Of a stretch of 64,000 nt of DNA, positions 1 through 13,070 are shown in pieces. Location of the stretch: assembly GCA_036937835.1 (NCBI GenBank), contig CM072863.1, forward strand, positions 13,442,001 through 13,506,000. Reading direction: 5' to 3'. This stretch comes from Pampus argenteus. Its lineage: Eukaryota > Chordata > Actinopteri > Scombriformes > Stromateidae. The number at the start of each line of letters is the position of its first letter. The stretch's first letter is position 1. Made by a program: the position numbers and the translations under genes. Below the pieces are notes generated by a model. That model was not told the origin of the DNA. It searched no databases and saw nothing but the letters and a program-made list of their open reading frames with translations.

Positions 1-133
1 GAGAGCCCCTTGTAATCCAGTACACTCACCCATTTTAATTTTAATGATCCAGGCACCTCCAAACAGCTATATACAGTATCCTTACAGACTGACAGAATAC
101 AGTAGATACAAGTATATATAACCATAGCAAGAT

Positions 134-232
134 GAATGAATGGCGTCATGCAAATCACCTGAAGCTGTTTGACAAAGAAGGATAACTTTTAAACTTTAGC
201 AGTTTACATTCACAATTACAACAATAATAAAA
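134..232 (+). repeat. Diverged direct repeat, copy 1
   Basis: This stretch resembles 1,216-1,307 on the same strand. Both copies start GAATGAATGG, share AAATCACCTGA and GCTGTTTGA, and later share a CAGTTTACA block followed by a CA-rich TTACAACA block. The family is not recognised. It could be an old local duplication or two copies of a degraded interspersed repeat. Confidence 0.6.
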
Positions 233-829
233 TGAAAGCTAAAGTCATCATGCTAACATGCTCAATACAACAATATTAACATTAGATTCATCTGTATTAT
301 AATCCTCTCAGTATATGTTAAGATATTTTAGTCTGGACCAAAGTCGTGGGCTAACCAACTAGCATTGCCATCCCTATTAAAATTGGATAAAAAGCAGACG
401 CCACTCTATAACTTGTCATGCTGGTCAAAAGTCAAGGCCTCAGTAAAAGTGTAAGGTGAAGGGCCTTGGTCGCCTTTGGGACCAGCTTGCCTTGGGTGCA
501 AATACCACCATTAGCTGTGAGAAAGAGCAGACGCTCATGTTTTTACATGAAAGGATTCCCACAGTAGCTGCTGGAGTGTCTAATGAAAACCCCTTCAACT
601 ATCTGTCTGACAGGCTTAAAGAGAGGTGAGATGTCACTGTTTATCCATAAAGGTTAATCCCAACATCACTGCCACATATAATGTATGTAAACACATAAAC
701 AGACACACGCACACATAAACAAATGTGTATGTACCGGTATATAGATACGCTCATATGTAAACACACTATACCACCCTGATTATTGCTGTACCACAGTTGC
801 CATAGTGACAGGGTGACAGAATATTGAGA

Positions 830-831
<2 letters not shown>

Positions 832-870
<39 letters not shown>
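832..870. repeat. (TG)n microsatellite
   Basis: Uninterrupted TG dinucleotide tract of about 39 bases, intergenic. Confidence 0.95.
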
Positions 871-875
<5 letters not shown>

Positions 876-1215
876 GTCAAAACAGAGGAAACACTTGAGC
901 TCGTCTGTCAGCACTCCAACCAGATATAGACCTGATGAACACCTACTCATCAGATAAGAGCCTCTTTTCCATTGAGCCCCAGACTGAACATCACTGTGAC
1001 CACTCTGACTCGAACGTTACTCATTCTCTCCCCCTGAATATGAGACTGCAGACTTTTGCAAAATGATGCCCTACTTTAAAACTTTTATCTGAAGAAAATA
1101 CTAAACTAGACAATGTACTAAAGCAGGTGAAACATGTTGAACCAGACATTTTTCTACACTTCAAAAACATTTATCTGAAGTCTTTTTAAAAAAAAGAAAA
1201 AGGGATTAAGTGTTT

Positions 1216-1307
1216 GAATGAATGGATTCATCCAAATCACCTGATGCTGTTTGATAAAAAAGGACAACAGTATCAGTTTACAGTCACAGTTACAACAGTA
1301 ATAGTTA
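1216..1307 (+). repeat. Diverged direct repeat, copy 2
   Basis: Second copy of the segment at 134-232, about 1.08 kb downstream in the same orientation, with scattered substitutions. See copy 1 for the shared blocks. Confidence 0.6.
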
Positions 1308-3578
1308 AGATAACTAATAACTATATCTATAATATGTGTTAATGCTATGTGAAAGTCTTTCACGTGAGCTTTTTCTATTGTATTCTGTTTAACCATAAGC
1401 GTAAATGGTTCCTCTTCTCTCTCTGTAACCCTATGCGGACATCATTACTTTAACAGGAAGCTCATCGTTAGCATGTTGGATGTTAATGGTCCTAGCATCT
1501 ATTTTCAGGCTGACTGCTGTAACCTGAGATGGCTGGCAGCTGTGTGGACCCGAACTGGGCCACTAGCCCTGAGCACAGGGACAGGAAGGCAGATTAGACA
1601 CTGGGGTTTAGGTGTCGAGTATGTGTGTGTGTAAGCTTGTATCCGAGAAGGCAGGAAGTGGACGTGGACACCCGAGTCGTCTGATATGTGAGGAATCTGT
1701 CACCTCCGATCACATGGTGGAATCTGTCGCACCAGGCCAAGGACAGGCCAAGACTTTCCCACAGTCAGAGAATTAGTCAGAGCGAGACAGACAGAGGAAG
1801 AATCAGTCCTGTCAGTTCTGCCAACATCATGAGGTAGACACAGAGCAACACATCCTCTAATGTAAAGTTTGCACAGTTGATTGTAGTTCCTCCCTTTTAA
1901 AAAGTATGATTGATTTAGTTAGTTAGTTATAGACTAACAAATCAACTCACCATAAACCAGAAATGATGGAAGACTGGGCTTGGTGTTAGTAAACTGTAGA
2001 AATGTTGATGTAAACCAAAAAACATCCTTGAACTAAAGAGAAAATGATGATGTACAACCGCAAGGAGACAGTGCTTCTGATTCTTCTGACACGTAGATGA
2101 ACGTCAGGACCATATATGCAGGAGGAAAAGCAGAACATGTTCTGAATTATATTGTTGATCTTGTCCAGCCTGCTTTGGAAATATTGTATGTAATTATAGT
2201 AATGGCAGTAATTTTCAATTTTTGGAGAGAAAAGTTGAGACAGGGTGACAGTAGAAGACACAGACGAATAGAGACAAACACAATGACAACATAGATAGAC
2301 TGAGAAAATAAAGTAGTAAAAGATCAAAAAAGACAAAAAATAAAACAATTTCTATCGCTGCATGGTATGAAAGATGGATCCTCTTCTCTTCTCCTCTCCT
2401 GCCTACAGCAGCAAATCTTCCAATAATGATCTGTTTTCAGCTGAAAGAGCACACCATGTGTCACTGTCAAGAGTGTTGTGGGGCTTGTTAGCTGAGAGAG
2501 TGAGAGGGCAGATTTGACTTGACCCAGTCACATGCTGCCGTTAATACAGAGACACAGAGACGATATCAAAACCTCCTCAACCCTCTGCCAAAGAGACGAG
2601 AGACACTTGAGTTCATGTGTTAGCTTCAGTCATTCAAAGTATATTCAACATGTGTCATAAAATGTAAGTGAGTTGTTTTTTTTTACATCTGTAGTTTGCT
2701 TTTAGTGGTAAAAGCCACTTATTGATGATCATATTGTGGTGAATTTTAAGCATTTCAAGTTCATGTTAACATGAGAGGAAAGATTTTCCTCGCTGAAATT
2801 TCATCAGAGCTTTATATACAAGCTTCTTGTATGTTTCGGACATCAAAGCTTTGATTAAACAATAAAAATAAAATGAAATAAAACTTTAATTAACCGTACG
2901 CAGCTTGACGTGTGGGTAGGGCGGTGGTTTCCAACCTTTAAATGAAACAGTGCTTCTAATGAGTGAGATTGCCTCATCACAGTGATTTTCTGAGGACTGA
3001 AGAGATAACGGTTAAGGCTAAAAAAAAGTATAAATTACACAAAAATAAACATAATTGTAGATCTGGTTTTCTTTGGGTGTTTTGGAGGAAACTTAGTTAG
3101 GCTATTGCTTCAATCATAGAAACAGTGTCAGTTCAAATGAACGCAGGTTACCTGAGGTGAACACAAATATTTGTGCCCATTCGCCGCTTGGATCACAACA
3201 CCATGACTTTGTGGTGCAATCACAATTCAATTTTAACCTGTTTTCTTCATCATGTAATTCTTCTTGTGATATTTTAAGACACTGTGGTCGCTAAACTGTT
3301 TTCCTACCAGGCTGCAATGGTGTAACGTAACGGTGTAATTTACTGAGCTATTACTTAGAGAGCAGGAATCCTTCCTCTGCTTAAAGGCATCCCACTCAGT
3401 GTGATGATCTGTGATGAAACAATCTGTGTGTGTCTGCGCGCACAATGCACGCACAGTCACATGCACACATCTTAGCTGCTATGTTGTAAAGCCCAGATTC
3501 ATGTTTGCCAATAAGTAGCACTGACACGGAGCTTGGGCCGCAACACAACCAGGGGATTTGTAGCTCATCAGCAGACCC

Positions 3579-3579
<1 letters not shown>

Positions 3580-3613
<34 letters not shown>
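3580..3613. repeat. (CA)n microsatellite
   Basis: CA tract of about 34 bases, intergenic. Confidence 0.95.
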
Positions 3614-3616
<3 letters not shown>

Positions 3617-6453
3617 CACACACTCACAGTGTATTTCCTGCAGGAAGTGACTTGTTGACATCCTGATTCTGAATGCTGCATCTTCGCTCTCCCCACAGAT
3701 AATGGACACTAATAAGGTGATACAGACAGAAGCGAAGAGTCAGAGGGAGGCAAATAGAAATGGTGACACCAGATGAAAAACAAAAAGAAGAAGTAAGAAA
3801 AGAAGAAAGAGGGATGATAGCGTAAAAAAAAGGAAAGAATCAGGAACATGAAAGAAAAGAGACGTGTAATGAATTAGCCATAGAGACAATTAAGAGCGCT
3901 TGATTGAAATGAGAACACCCTGTGAGCATGTAATGAGATTACAATGTGGAAAGAACATTCATGATTATTTTTAATCCACCGGAGAGCTCGCATCCCTGTT
4001 GATTCTGAAAAGCTTGTACTTCTGAGTAATAAAGCACTTGACATGCAGTCTGTGCACGTTTGCTTAGTCTGAATAATAAAGGCAGAGTTTGATAAGACAG
4101 GAATGGGATTTAAAATGTTACTTATCCATCATTCATTTTTGCCTCACATGGTTCTTAAAACTGAAAACTGAAATTAAGCCTTTTTTTTTCTATATCATTT
4201 GTCAACTGAAATAGGACACTCCAGTGATTTAGTATTGCACTAAATCTGTTGGTTTTATGCATGGCAGGTTACCAACTGGGCTCAGCAGTGTGTGAAGCCC
4301 TACACTCCCAGGGACCCCCTAAAAAACCCAGGCTCCTTAATATTAGACATGGTTGGTAATATTATGACACGAATATGCACTACTAAAGAACATTATTACA
4401 CAGCATTACTTGATTCTGATTGGTCAATTACGGTATTCTGTGGTCTGTTATTTCTGAGTAGCAGACCCTTGTTATGGATGCAGTTCTGATCATAGACTCT
4501 GGAGGACCACGTCAAATCATTTTAAAAATATTTTATTCAGATTATTGATTTCTTTAGTAAGTAGCCATGTAATAAGCAGAATACTGTACAATGAGCAGGT
4601 CATTGAGGCATTATGTGACAGCAGCATTCAAACAGCTGATCTCCGGTGTATACAGTGCACAGTGTATGGTTGAGAAAGTAGTACCAAATGTCAGGACTGT
4701 CTTGACTTTTTCAAAAAAGTTGGATCCTGCACTTCCCAACATGCAACTTTAGTTATCTTTCAAATCCCACATCCCAAGTTTCAAACAGGCCTTCTTAAAG
4801 ATGATCTGGATCCAGGGCCACAGAAGACATAGTTAATCTGCATCTGCAATTGGTTCAGTGTCCCTTTAAATTTATTCATACTCTCTTAATATATTAAAAT
4901 ATATCCTCCTTCTTTAGGAGCTTAAGACAGAGTCTACATGTTGGTGCTTGTAGAGCAGAGAATATCCCTGGTTGAATCTCTTACGGCTACATATTATATG
5001 ACTTACTTTGGCAAGTGGAGCATTTTTGAAACAGCACTATGAATAAACAGCCTTCAGTGAGTCTTTATGAAAGACACAGCTCAGGGTCAGCCTTTCCTGT
5101 CAGTGCATTTTGTTACCCTGAGCAGTTGTTAATCACCATCTAGAAGTATCTGAATTACAGTGAAGGCACAGGTTTCACTCAAATCTGCAGGGTAAATTTT
5201 ACACAGCCGTAAAGTTTTTTTTTTTTTTGTTAAGGTTATTTAAGTTTCTAGCAAATGCATTTATTCAAGACGCATGACACTCAAATTTAAGAGTAGTGGC
5301 CCAAACTAAAGTTGAAGTTGTACATATATGCATTTTTTAAAAATGTATTGGAAAATGAAAGAGTAGACAACAAAGTTGTCTCTTATCCTGATCTTCACGT
5401 ACACGTATCAGATAGATTAGCACAAAATGTATGCAGATATTCATGGCTCCCAGATGATGTTCCTTCATGACTGATCCCAAGTGATTCCCTGATTTTTCTT
5501 TTAGCATAATCAGAGGAAAAAAACAGTACCCACCTTCTTCTCCACTCAAAAATCCCATGTTTACAGTTTCCAACATATGTGGACCGTTTAAATAATGAGG
5601 ATTATATGATGCAATTTCTCTCTTTTTAGTGGTCAGCACAGTTACAGTGTTGATGCTCTCAGCTTGAAACACACTTTTGTGGTATGGCTTCTGTGAATGA
5701 TTCACACCAGACATGTCTTTGACGTGGCCATTGTAACCTACATGCTACAATCTCTGTTTCTTCTTTTAAAAAGGTCTGGCATTTTTATTTTATTTTTTTT
5801 AATATTTCATTGGAAATTCACAGGGCCTTTCTACTTAGTAAATATACTAAGTAGATGCTACACTATTGATCCCCTTTCCGAGAAATTCATATTTTGCCCT
5901 TTCCACATTAAGATCAAAGTACAGCTTCTGACACAGAATCACACACCAATGAAACAAGTAGAGCTTTATTCCCTTTGCTCGGGGACACTTCAGCAGGGCA
6001 CGTGTCAGATGTGGAGGGGGATTAAATCACTTTGCCACCCTGCTGACTCCTGACCACTTCTATAATCAGGGCACTGGTGTGTACAATTCAGCTGATTTGG
6101 GTTCTTCAGCACAGTGCAGCTCAGGTCACTGGGAGTTTGCAGAGACTGATGATGCAATTTGATAGATAATCTAACAGGGTCAGATAAGACTCTGGCTAGA
6201 GTCCAGAGAATGATGATAATAACTCACCACTACTACCACAACATGCTACTAATACGCTTATAAATAAGACCCAGTACTACGAGATGTTCTGTTAATGGTA
6301 GCTTGTCACTTGTGCGGTGCTTCAGTATACTACACAAACAAACACATATGCAGGATCTTCCTCATGCTGTAACCACTTATTCTGGTTCCTGTCAGTAGTT
6401 TAGCTTGTCCTGCTGAGCTCAGCAACAATTCCACTTCCTTCCTGTTCCCCCGG

Positions 6454-6467
6454 GTTACCATGGTAAC
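6454..6467. promoter_or_regulatory. Perfect palindromic RFX X-box motif
   Basis: The sequence reads GTTACC-AT-GGTAAC. It fits the established RFX consensus GTNRCC-N2-RGYAAC at every position and is its own reverse complement. It lies in intergenic DNA about 6.6 kb beyond the distal candidate dusp7 poly(A) signal, with no promoter visible beside it. The motif match is direct; any regulatory activity is inference. Confidence 0.55.
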
Positions 6468-8376
6468 AGCAAAGGAGAACTCTGTTATCGTCAGATGGAT
6501 CAGACAGCAAAAATTATTTTTATCTCCACTTCCCCATCTCTCATATAACCAGGGGACTGAGTGTCCTCACAGGCTTCACACTACATCTGGAGTGTGCAGC
6601 TGCTTCAACGAATGTGAGCAAAGATAAAGACAATCGGAAGCTCCTTACTTGCTAAAAGTATATAATATAATATATAATATTTTTCAGATACACAAAAATA
6701 AACAAAAGCACACACAGCAAAGGATGAACATTAGAGTATCAACTGTAACACAATAGTGATGTAGCTAGCCAAAGCAAACTCCACAGTAAAGAAGATGAAT
6801 GAGGGATGAAGAAGCTCATCCCTATGAGTGTCTAATGCCTATATCACATCCGGCAGACGTTTATAACCATTTGTCTCGGTGGCACAGCTAGGGTGAAAGA
6901 AGAGCGCTGAAATGATCTTAAGACAATCAGGTGCTCCCAGGACGAGCCGGCAATTTAAAAGGAGTCAACGTGCTAATGGTCTGCTAATCCAACTCAGGGG
7001 AGTGCACTACAGCGTTTAATTAATTTATGACTGCCAGAGCAAAGGGCGGGTCTAATCACTGATTATTTTATGGGTGCATATTGCTTGTAGGCTGATAAAT
7101 TACTGGATATCCTTTAGCAACATGTATGAATATATGAGATATGGATATGAATGAATGCTGTGATGTACATTTAAAGCATTGGGGAATCACTTGCTCCTGA
7201 TGCTTGGTGTGAGTGTGGATGGTGAATGAAATTGTAAAATCTCTGTATTGAAGCATGTTTACTTCAGACTCATAGCAGGGGAAGCTCATGCTGTTATGGA
7301 CACTGTTGAGAAAGTCTCAACCGTTGAAAAAAGGCAAAACTGCCTGCAGCAGTAACATTGGAAGTATTAGATGTAAAGTCACAGACCATTCACAGGTAAC
7401 CATATTATGATTATAATCTATTCCTCAAAGTAATTACATTAAGGTATCAATATACAGAAAATATGAACTATGACTTATTTTTCTATTGTGAAAGCTTGTA
7501 TCTGTTTTATTTTTAAGTGATTTTACAATGATCTTTTGTAGTTTAAAGTAACTACATATATTCTGATAAGTTAACATTGTAATGGATAAGAAAAATCATT
7601 TCATATGTGATTTAGACGTTATTGTTGCTCAAGTGAAGCCTCTTTAGCATAGAAAACAAAGTTTATAGAGTATATTTATGTTTATATTGTCTTTCCCAAA
7701 ATACTCATGTATGTTTCCCTGCTACAATTTGGACTGTGGTCACTGACTACAGTGTGGTAATCACCTGTTGTTGTTACTTTTTAACTTGTGAGCGGATGTG
7801 CGGCACATTTTAATAGCCTGCTGAGCACCTCACCCTCAACCGTCTGGAGTCATGTTACAGCGGCCCGGGAGGGTAGGTAGAGATGAGGGAGTCGATAGAG
7901 GTGGGGTGGACAAAAGAACAGGATAGAGAAAATAGAAAAGGATTAAGAGATAATGAGAAGAAAAGGAGGAGAAAGTTTAATGTAAGACAGAGAGGATGGA
8001 TTGAAAGAATCTGCCAAAAAGACTTTGCCTGAATTACATATTTCACTAGGAAGAGGCATCACTCCATTTTATACTTTGGCCAAACATTTTGACAAACGGT
8101 GTTATTGAAATATGTGGTTGTAATCATCAAATAATGTTATAATGCAGTTTAACAGTAGGGAGTAAATGTGAAGTACATTTGTGACCATGAAACTGATCAG
8201 AAATGCATCCAACATTATGAGCATTAAACAAATACGACTGTGGCCTCTTAGGCAATGTCACAAGGGGCAAAGAGATAAGAACGGACTGAATATGTTTACT
8301 CACTAAGGACAGGATCAAAGTCAAACATTCACATGCATATGCACACGTGGCTGCCCGTGTGTATATGCACGTATTA

Positions 8377-8401
8377 CACACACACACACACACACACACA
8401 C
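8377..8401. repeat. (CA)n microsatellite
   Basis: CA tract of about 25 bases, intergenic. Confidence 0.9.
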
Positions 8402-11044
8402 TGGTTTTGCTGTAACCTAAGCTCCAACAACCAATACCACAAATATTAGCATTCTGTGACGTGGGGTGGTTTCACATTTATAAGCAAACATGATTTCTTT
8501 TTTACTTTTATGGCAGCAGCCACTTTGTTTGAGGTGATATCAGTGATTTGTCGTGTTCAAAGTTCATCCTGGTCTGTGTTTAACGAACCATCTACACTAA
8601 GGGAAGGTGTGTATTCTCCAGCTGTACCGCTGACCTGCAAGACTGCACAGGTTTACATCTTCACAACAGCAGGTTTTATTGCTGAATTTCTACTGATAAA
8701 AAAGTACGAGCTGTGCTCCTGAGAATGGATTATATATATATAAAATATATTTCCTCATTGTATTATTTACTGTATCAACAAAGATCAATTTAGATGTTAA
8801 TTCAAATCAACCTGTAATGAGCTCTGTAAGTCAGAGAGAAACATTGTACTTTTCACTTCACCACCTTTATATAACAGCTATAATTACTTTCCAGATTAAA
8901 AAATGTATATGAAAGAATACACAATAAACTGGGAGTGAAGCAGGGAAATATAACATCAATAAAATATAAATCTAATGATACATAGATAATAACAAACAAA
9001 GTAGTGATGATGATGGTGATCACAACATGGCACATGATCAATTAAGTACTGTAGCTGATGCATTTGTCCGTCTCTGCCTTGCTGCTGGTTTCTTTAAAGT
9101 TTCCATTTTCCAGGTACACAGGCTAGACATGATGAAACATGAACATCGCTCCCTCCCTCCACTTCCGCTCCCCTTCAGATGCCTTCTCATTATGCTCTTG
9201 AAGTGGTGTGTTTCTGTGGAGAGTGCTGCTCTGATTCTTTATATAACTGTGAAAAAGAGCCGAGAAAGTACAGTGCATCAGTACAGTAGCACTCATAGTG
9301 GGAGGACATTGCTCGACTAAGTACTGCAGCTGCAGCACCGGTCGTAGTAGCTATTTACTGCAATTATTTGAGTCCATTAAACGAGCTGGTAAAAGTGGAG
9401 CTGTCGTTAGAGACCTGGACTCCTCTGTATGTCATGACTGTGGCAAATGCAATTTATCTACATCTGAGTTTCATTTCTGTCAGTCAGTATGAAGAGATTC
9501 TTAAATGAAAATGGTATAGTAACAGCAAAAGTACAGCCATTACTGAAATAAGTTTGTTCTGCATTCAGACGAATACAAATGTGTATAAACACTGAGGAAA
9601 TTCAAGCTTTGTATTAAACCTGACGTCTTTATATCCACGTTGACAGCTGACAGGGGAATGATGGTGGTGGTAAGACACATGCTGTATAGAGACAGATGCA
9701 CATTTTATTCTATTATTATTTTTTATATAGAATTGAGATCAAATTGCTTTCTGCTGTGAACTTTCACTCACTTCAGGATACTGTCTGCAACACCTGGTAG
9801 AAATCAAGCACATTCCTTCACAAAGATTGGTTGATGCAGTTTAACTGTCAGCAATAGTTGTGTAATCTTGGTTTAAAGATTTTACCCTGCAGTGTGCTTA
9901 TTCTTAGCACCGGTGTCACCACTGACTAGTACAGAGAGGATTTTCTCCTGCCAACACCTTTTATTTATTTATATTTTAGAAAACAAATGAGTAAATAAAA
10001 TGAGCACTTCTCTTTGAGATAACAATGAACTCACTGTCGCTGCAATATGCATGTGTTATTGTTAGCAGATCTCTAAAATGATCATATACGTATTAAACAA
10101 TAGGACTATTAAATGGAGCAATATGGCAGTATTTGGGAGGGAGATGTGCATAAAGTGCCACAAATGACTGCTTGATGCTGGCTCTCACAAAAGGGCTTTA
10201 GTAGAAAAGACAACATTGGAAATTGCTCCAGGTTGTCAAGTAACTATCACAGTTCCTGATAAACTTGTTTCAAATTAAAATTGGAAGCATTTCCTGTGTT
10301 ACATAAACTGTGATGAAAATGATAATGAGCATGCAGGAAACCCCGTTATCATGTTGCCAGGAAACCTGAGAATAATCAGCCAGTGGTCAGTGGTGTCATC
10401 CTTCTCTTCAAATAAGGTGGGGCCTTAATTTACGTTATTTCACCTGTACTGTCACTGTAATATCCTGTCTGAATTACCACCAGGTGACTGGCTCTCAACC
10501 TTCTCCTCCTATAAAGTACTTAAGGCTTATTGACAAATGTTGTCCATGGATGCTAGTTAAGATGCTTCAGTTCTTATTTTTTCCTAACATTAAATTAAAA
10601 AAGATTCATTTTTTGGTCTCCTTAAAGTAGTTTGTCCCATTCAGTCATAACAAAAATGAAGGTAGAAGCATTGTAGAGAGAGAGAAAAGAGGAAGCAAGG
10701 TCGAAACAGAAGGAGACGAGGAAATAGAGGAGAGATATATATATAGCCGTCTCAGCTCAGCTCGCAGCACTGTCTTTTAAGATGCTCCTTTTTCTCCATT
10801 AACCCTCTATTTGTGTTTTCTTACTTTGCTGTCTCTCCTTCCCTGACTCATCTTTCATGTGCATATGTGCCATTAGTACTCACTAATTGTGAAGACAGAA
10901 ATGGCAGGAAAGGTTACGTGGGAAACACTGTTAATGGACACACTGGTGTTGAACACAGAAAACCAGAGTATTTTATCATTTCTCCATTATCATTTTAATT
11001 AGAAACCTTTTATGATCACAAACATAATCATGTACTTACTTACT

Positions 11045-11790
11045 AAGAAGTCAACATTATGAGAAATTTGTTTTTTTGCCAAGAGTTACATGAGCACATC
11101 GATACTGCTCAGATCTGTTAGAGCAACAGTAGCCAGTTAGCTTAGACTAGCATAAAGACTGGAAACAATTGAAAACAGCTTACATGACTCTGTCCACAGA
11201 TTGAATGATCCAATATTTCACAAAAAAATCATCATCAGAGAAAAAAGTCTAAAAACTGAAAACAGATTTGTGTAACAGGACGCAGTTCAACCCCTATAGG
11301 TCAGAGGGACCAAATGAGCGCTTTTACTGTAATGCTTAAAGTACATTTTGGTGCTAATACTTATGTAATTGTATCTAAGTTGAATTTTTTCATTCAGGAC
11401 ATTTACTTGTAAATACAGCAATGAGTATTTTACATTGGTGTATTGATACTTTTACTCAAGTAAATGGTATAAATACTTTTTTCGTCACTGTAATTAACAC
11501 ATTACATCTAAATTCATACAAAACTAAAGCATTATATATCAATTTTCTGTTTTATGGGGTTATGTGCCAGACTATTTCTTGGCTAGGAGCAGTTGCTGAG
11601 CAACCAGTAGAGACCCCAGGAAGTAGCTCCTCCCTGCCAAGAAATAGTTGGATACCAAGACTTTGTCATTTTTGCACTTCTATTCTTGTATTTAATAAAC
11701 AAACAAGATATGAAGTGTTAATTATTCAGATCAGAGTGGATTTTGTTACTTTTGTTCAGAGCCAGGCTATTTCCCCTGTTGTGGTAGAGA
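11045..11790. mobile_element. Foldback-type interspersed repeat, degraded
   Basis: The left part (about 11,060-11,205) contains GCCAAGAGTTACATGAGCA, AGCTTAGACTAGCATAAAGA and CTGGAAACA. The right part (about 11,660-11,790) contains, inverted, a TTTGTTCAGAGCCAGGCTA block that corresponds to the CTGTCC region on the left. The centre is a hairpin with perfect 12-bp arms, CTATTTCTTGGC (11,572-11,583) and GCCAAGAAATAG (11,636-11,647). From memory this matches a repeat common in percomorph genomes with the same inverted architecture. The superfamily is not assigned. About 300 bases between the left block and the hairpin are too diverged to place. Confidence 0.65.
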
Positions 11791-11940
11791 TGGGTTGTGT
11801 TTTATGGTAAGTACAGACAACATGTTGCTTTCACACAAACACACCAGGACATACAAGGGAAGTGGCAACGTTTCAGTTTAAGCAGTCAAACTTCGATGTA
11901 AGAAGCCTTTGAAACCACAGCAAACACACAATGAGACAGC

Positions 11941-11943
<3 letters not shown>

Positions 11944-12005
<62 letters not shown>
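11944..12005. repeat. Compound (TG)n(AG)n microsatellite
   Basis: About 41 bases of TG run directly into about 21 bases of AG. Confidence 0.95.
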
Positions 12006-12006
<1 letters not shown>

Positions 12007-13060
12007 TGTGGAAGAAGATAACGGGAAGTCTTAGGCATAGCAAAAACAAAAAAACGTGTACAGTCATGTTCTAAATGCAATCGTTTTAGAAAGACTTGTT
12101 GGATCATGTAGCTAGATTATGGAAAATAGGAATATTTACTGTAAATGGAATTTATATTATTCACATTATATTACTCTTTAAACAAACCCTGCTATCTACC
12201 AGTTATGACCAGTTCATCAAATAAGTGATTTTTTTTTTGCTTCATTTGAATAATTTATGGAAACCTGGACTGATAAAAGTATCAAAGGTATGATTTTACC
12301 TATAACTTGTTAATCATGTCATGACATATCAGATTTATTTTGTGACCTTGTTGTGGTCCTGGCCCTCAGATTCATTCATTGTAATGATCACATGAAGATT
12401 TGGCAATTGATTTTCATTTTGTGGAAAGAAGAAGGAAACGTGTTAAAGAAAAAAATATTTCAATATTTATTTGTGGTATAAACATGTCTTGTGTTGTTTC
12501 CATATACTGTACAATACATAGGGTCAATCGTATTTCCTTCAGTAGACAGAAAGGTGAAACTGCCCCGGTTAACATACCCCCGTTTTATACACAGACAGAT
12601 TGCATCTTTTTTTTAAAAACTGTTTACAGCACAATACAAAACAGCTATTCAACGTGTGTTTGAAGCTGTAACACGATGCAAGATGCATTGTCAAAAAAAT
12701 CCCTGAAAAATTCCTCACTGAGGTAACATTTTTTTAATCATTCACTTTTTCTTTCTCTTTGTTTTTGATGCTGCCGCCTCTCCTCTCCTCTCCTCTTCTC
12801 GTTTGCTCATTCACGTTTTTCAGTCCCGACCACATTCTTACCAATATGTAGCTACAAGTTTAATGACACAGAAACGGCCGTTCCCATGATCTGGCAAATT
12901 TACAAACAGAGAAAAAGACTTGATTTCTCTTTCATTGTTATAAAGACACAAAAACACAAGAAAGCAGCTTAAAATCAAACATTTTTTTTTTTTTAAATAG
13001 AAAAGCTCCATACTGAAATATATTTCAATCCTAGGGTGCAAGTGATCAAGTCCTCAGCAT

Positions 13061-13070
13061 TTTATTTATT
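13061..13070 (-). terminator. dusp7: Candidate distal poly(A) signals of dusp7
   Basis: The plus strand reads TTTATTTATT, giving two overlapping AATAAA hexamers on the minus strand. Cleavage would be expected about 15-25 bases further on, near 13,040. The proximal alternative lies near 15,155. Confidence 0.4.

Larger units (their letters stand above)
1..13040. other. Intergenic region downstream of dusp7
   Basis: No exon-like reading frame with recognisable protein similarity or paired splice sites was found on either strand. The short open frames are scattered and many translate dinucleotide repeats. The stretch holds (TG)n and (CA)n tracts, a diverged direct duplication (134-232 and 1,216-1,307), a perfect X-box palindrome at 6,454 and a foldback repeat near 11,045-11,790, all listed separately. 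Distal enhancers could lie here but cannot be recognised from sequence alone. Confidence 0.7.
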
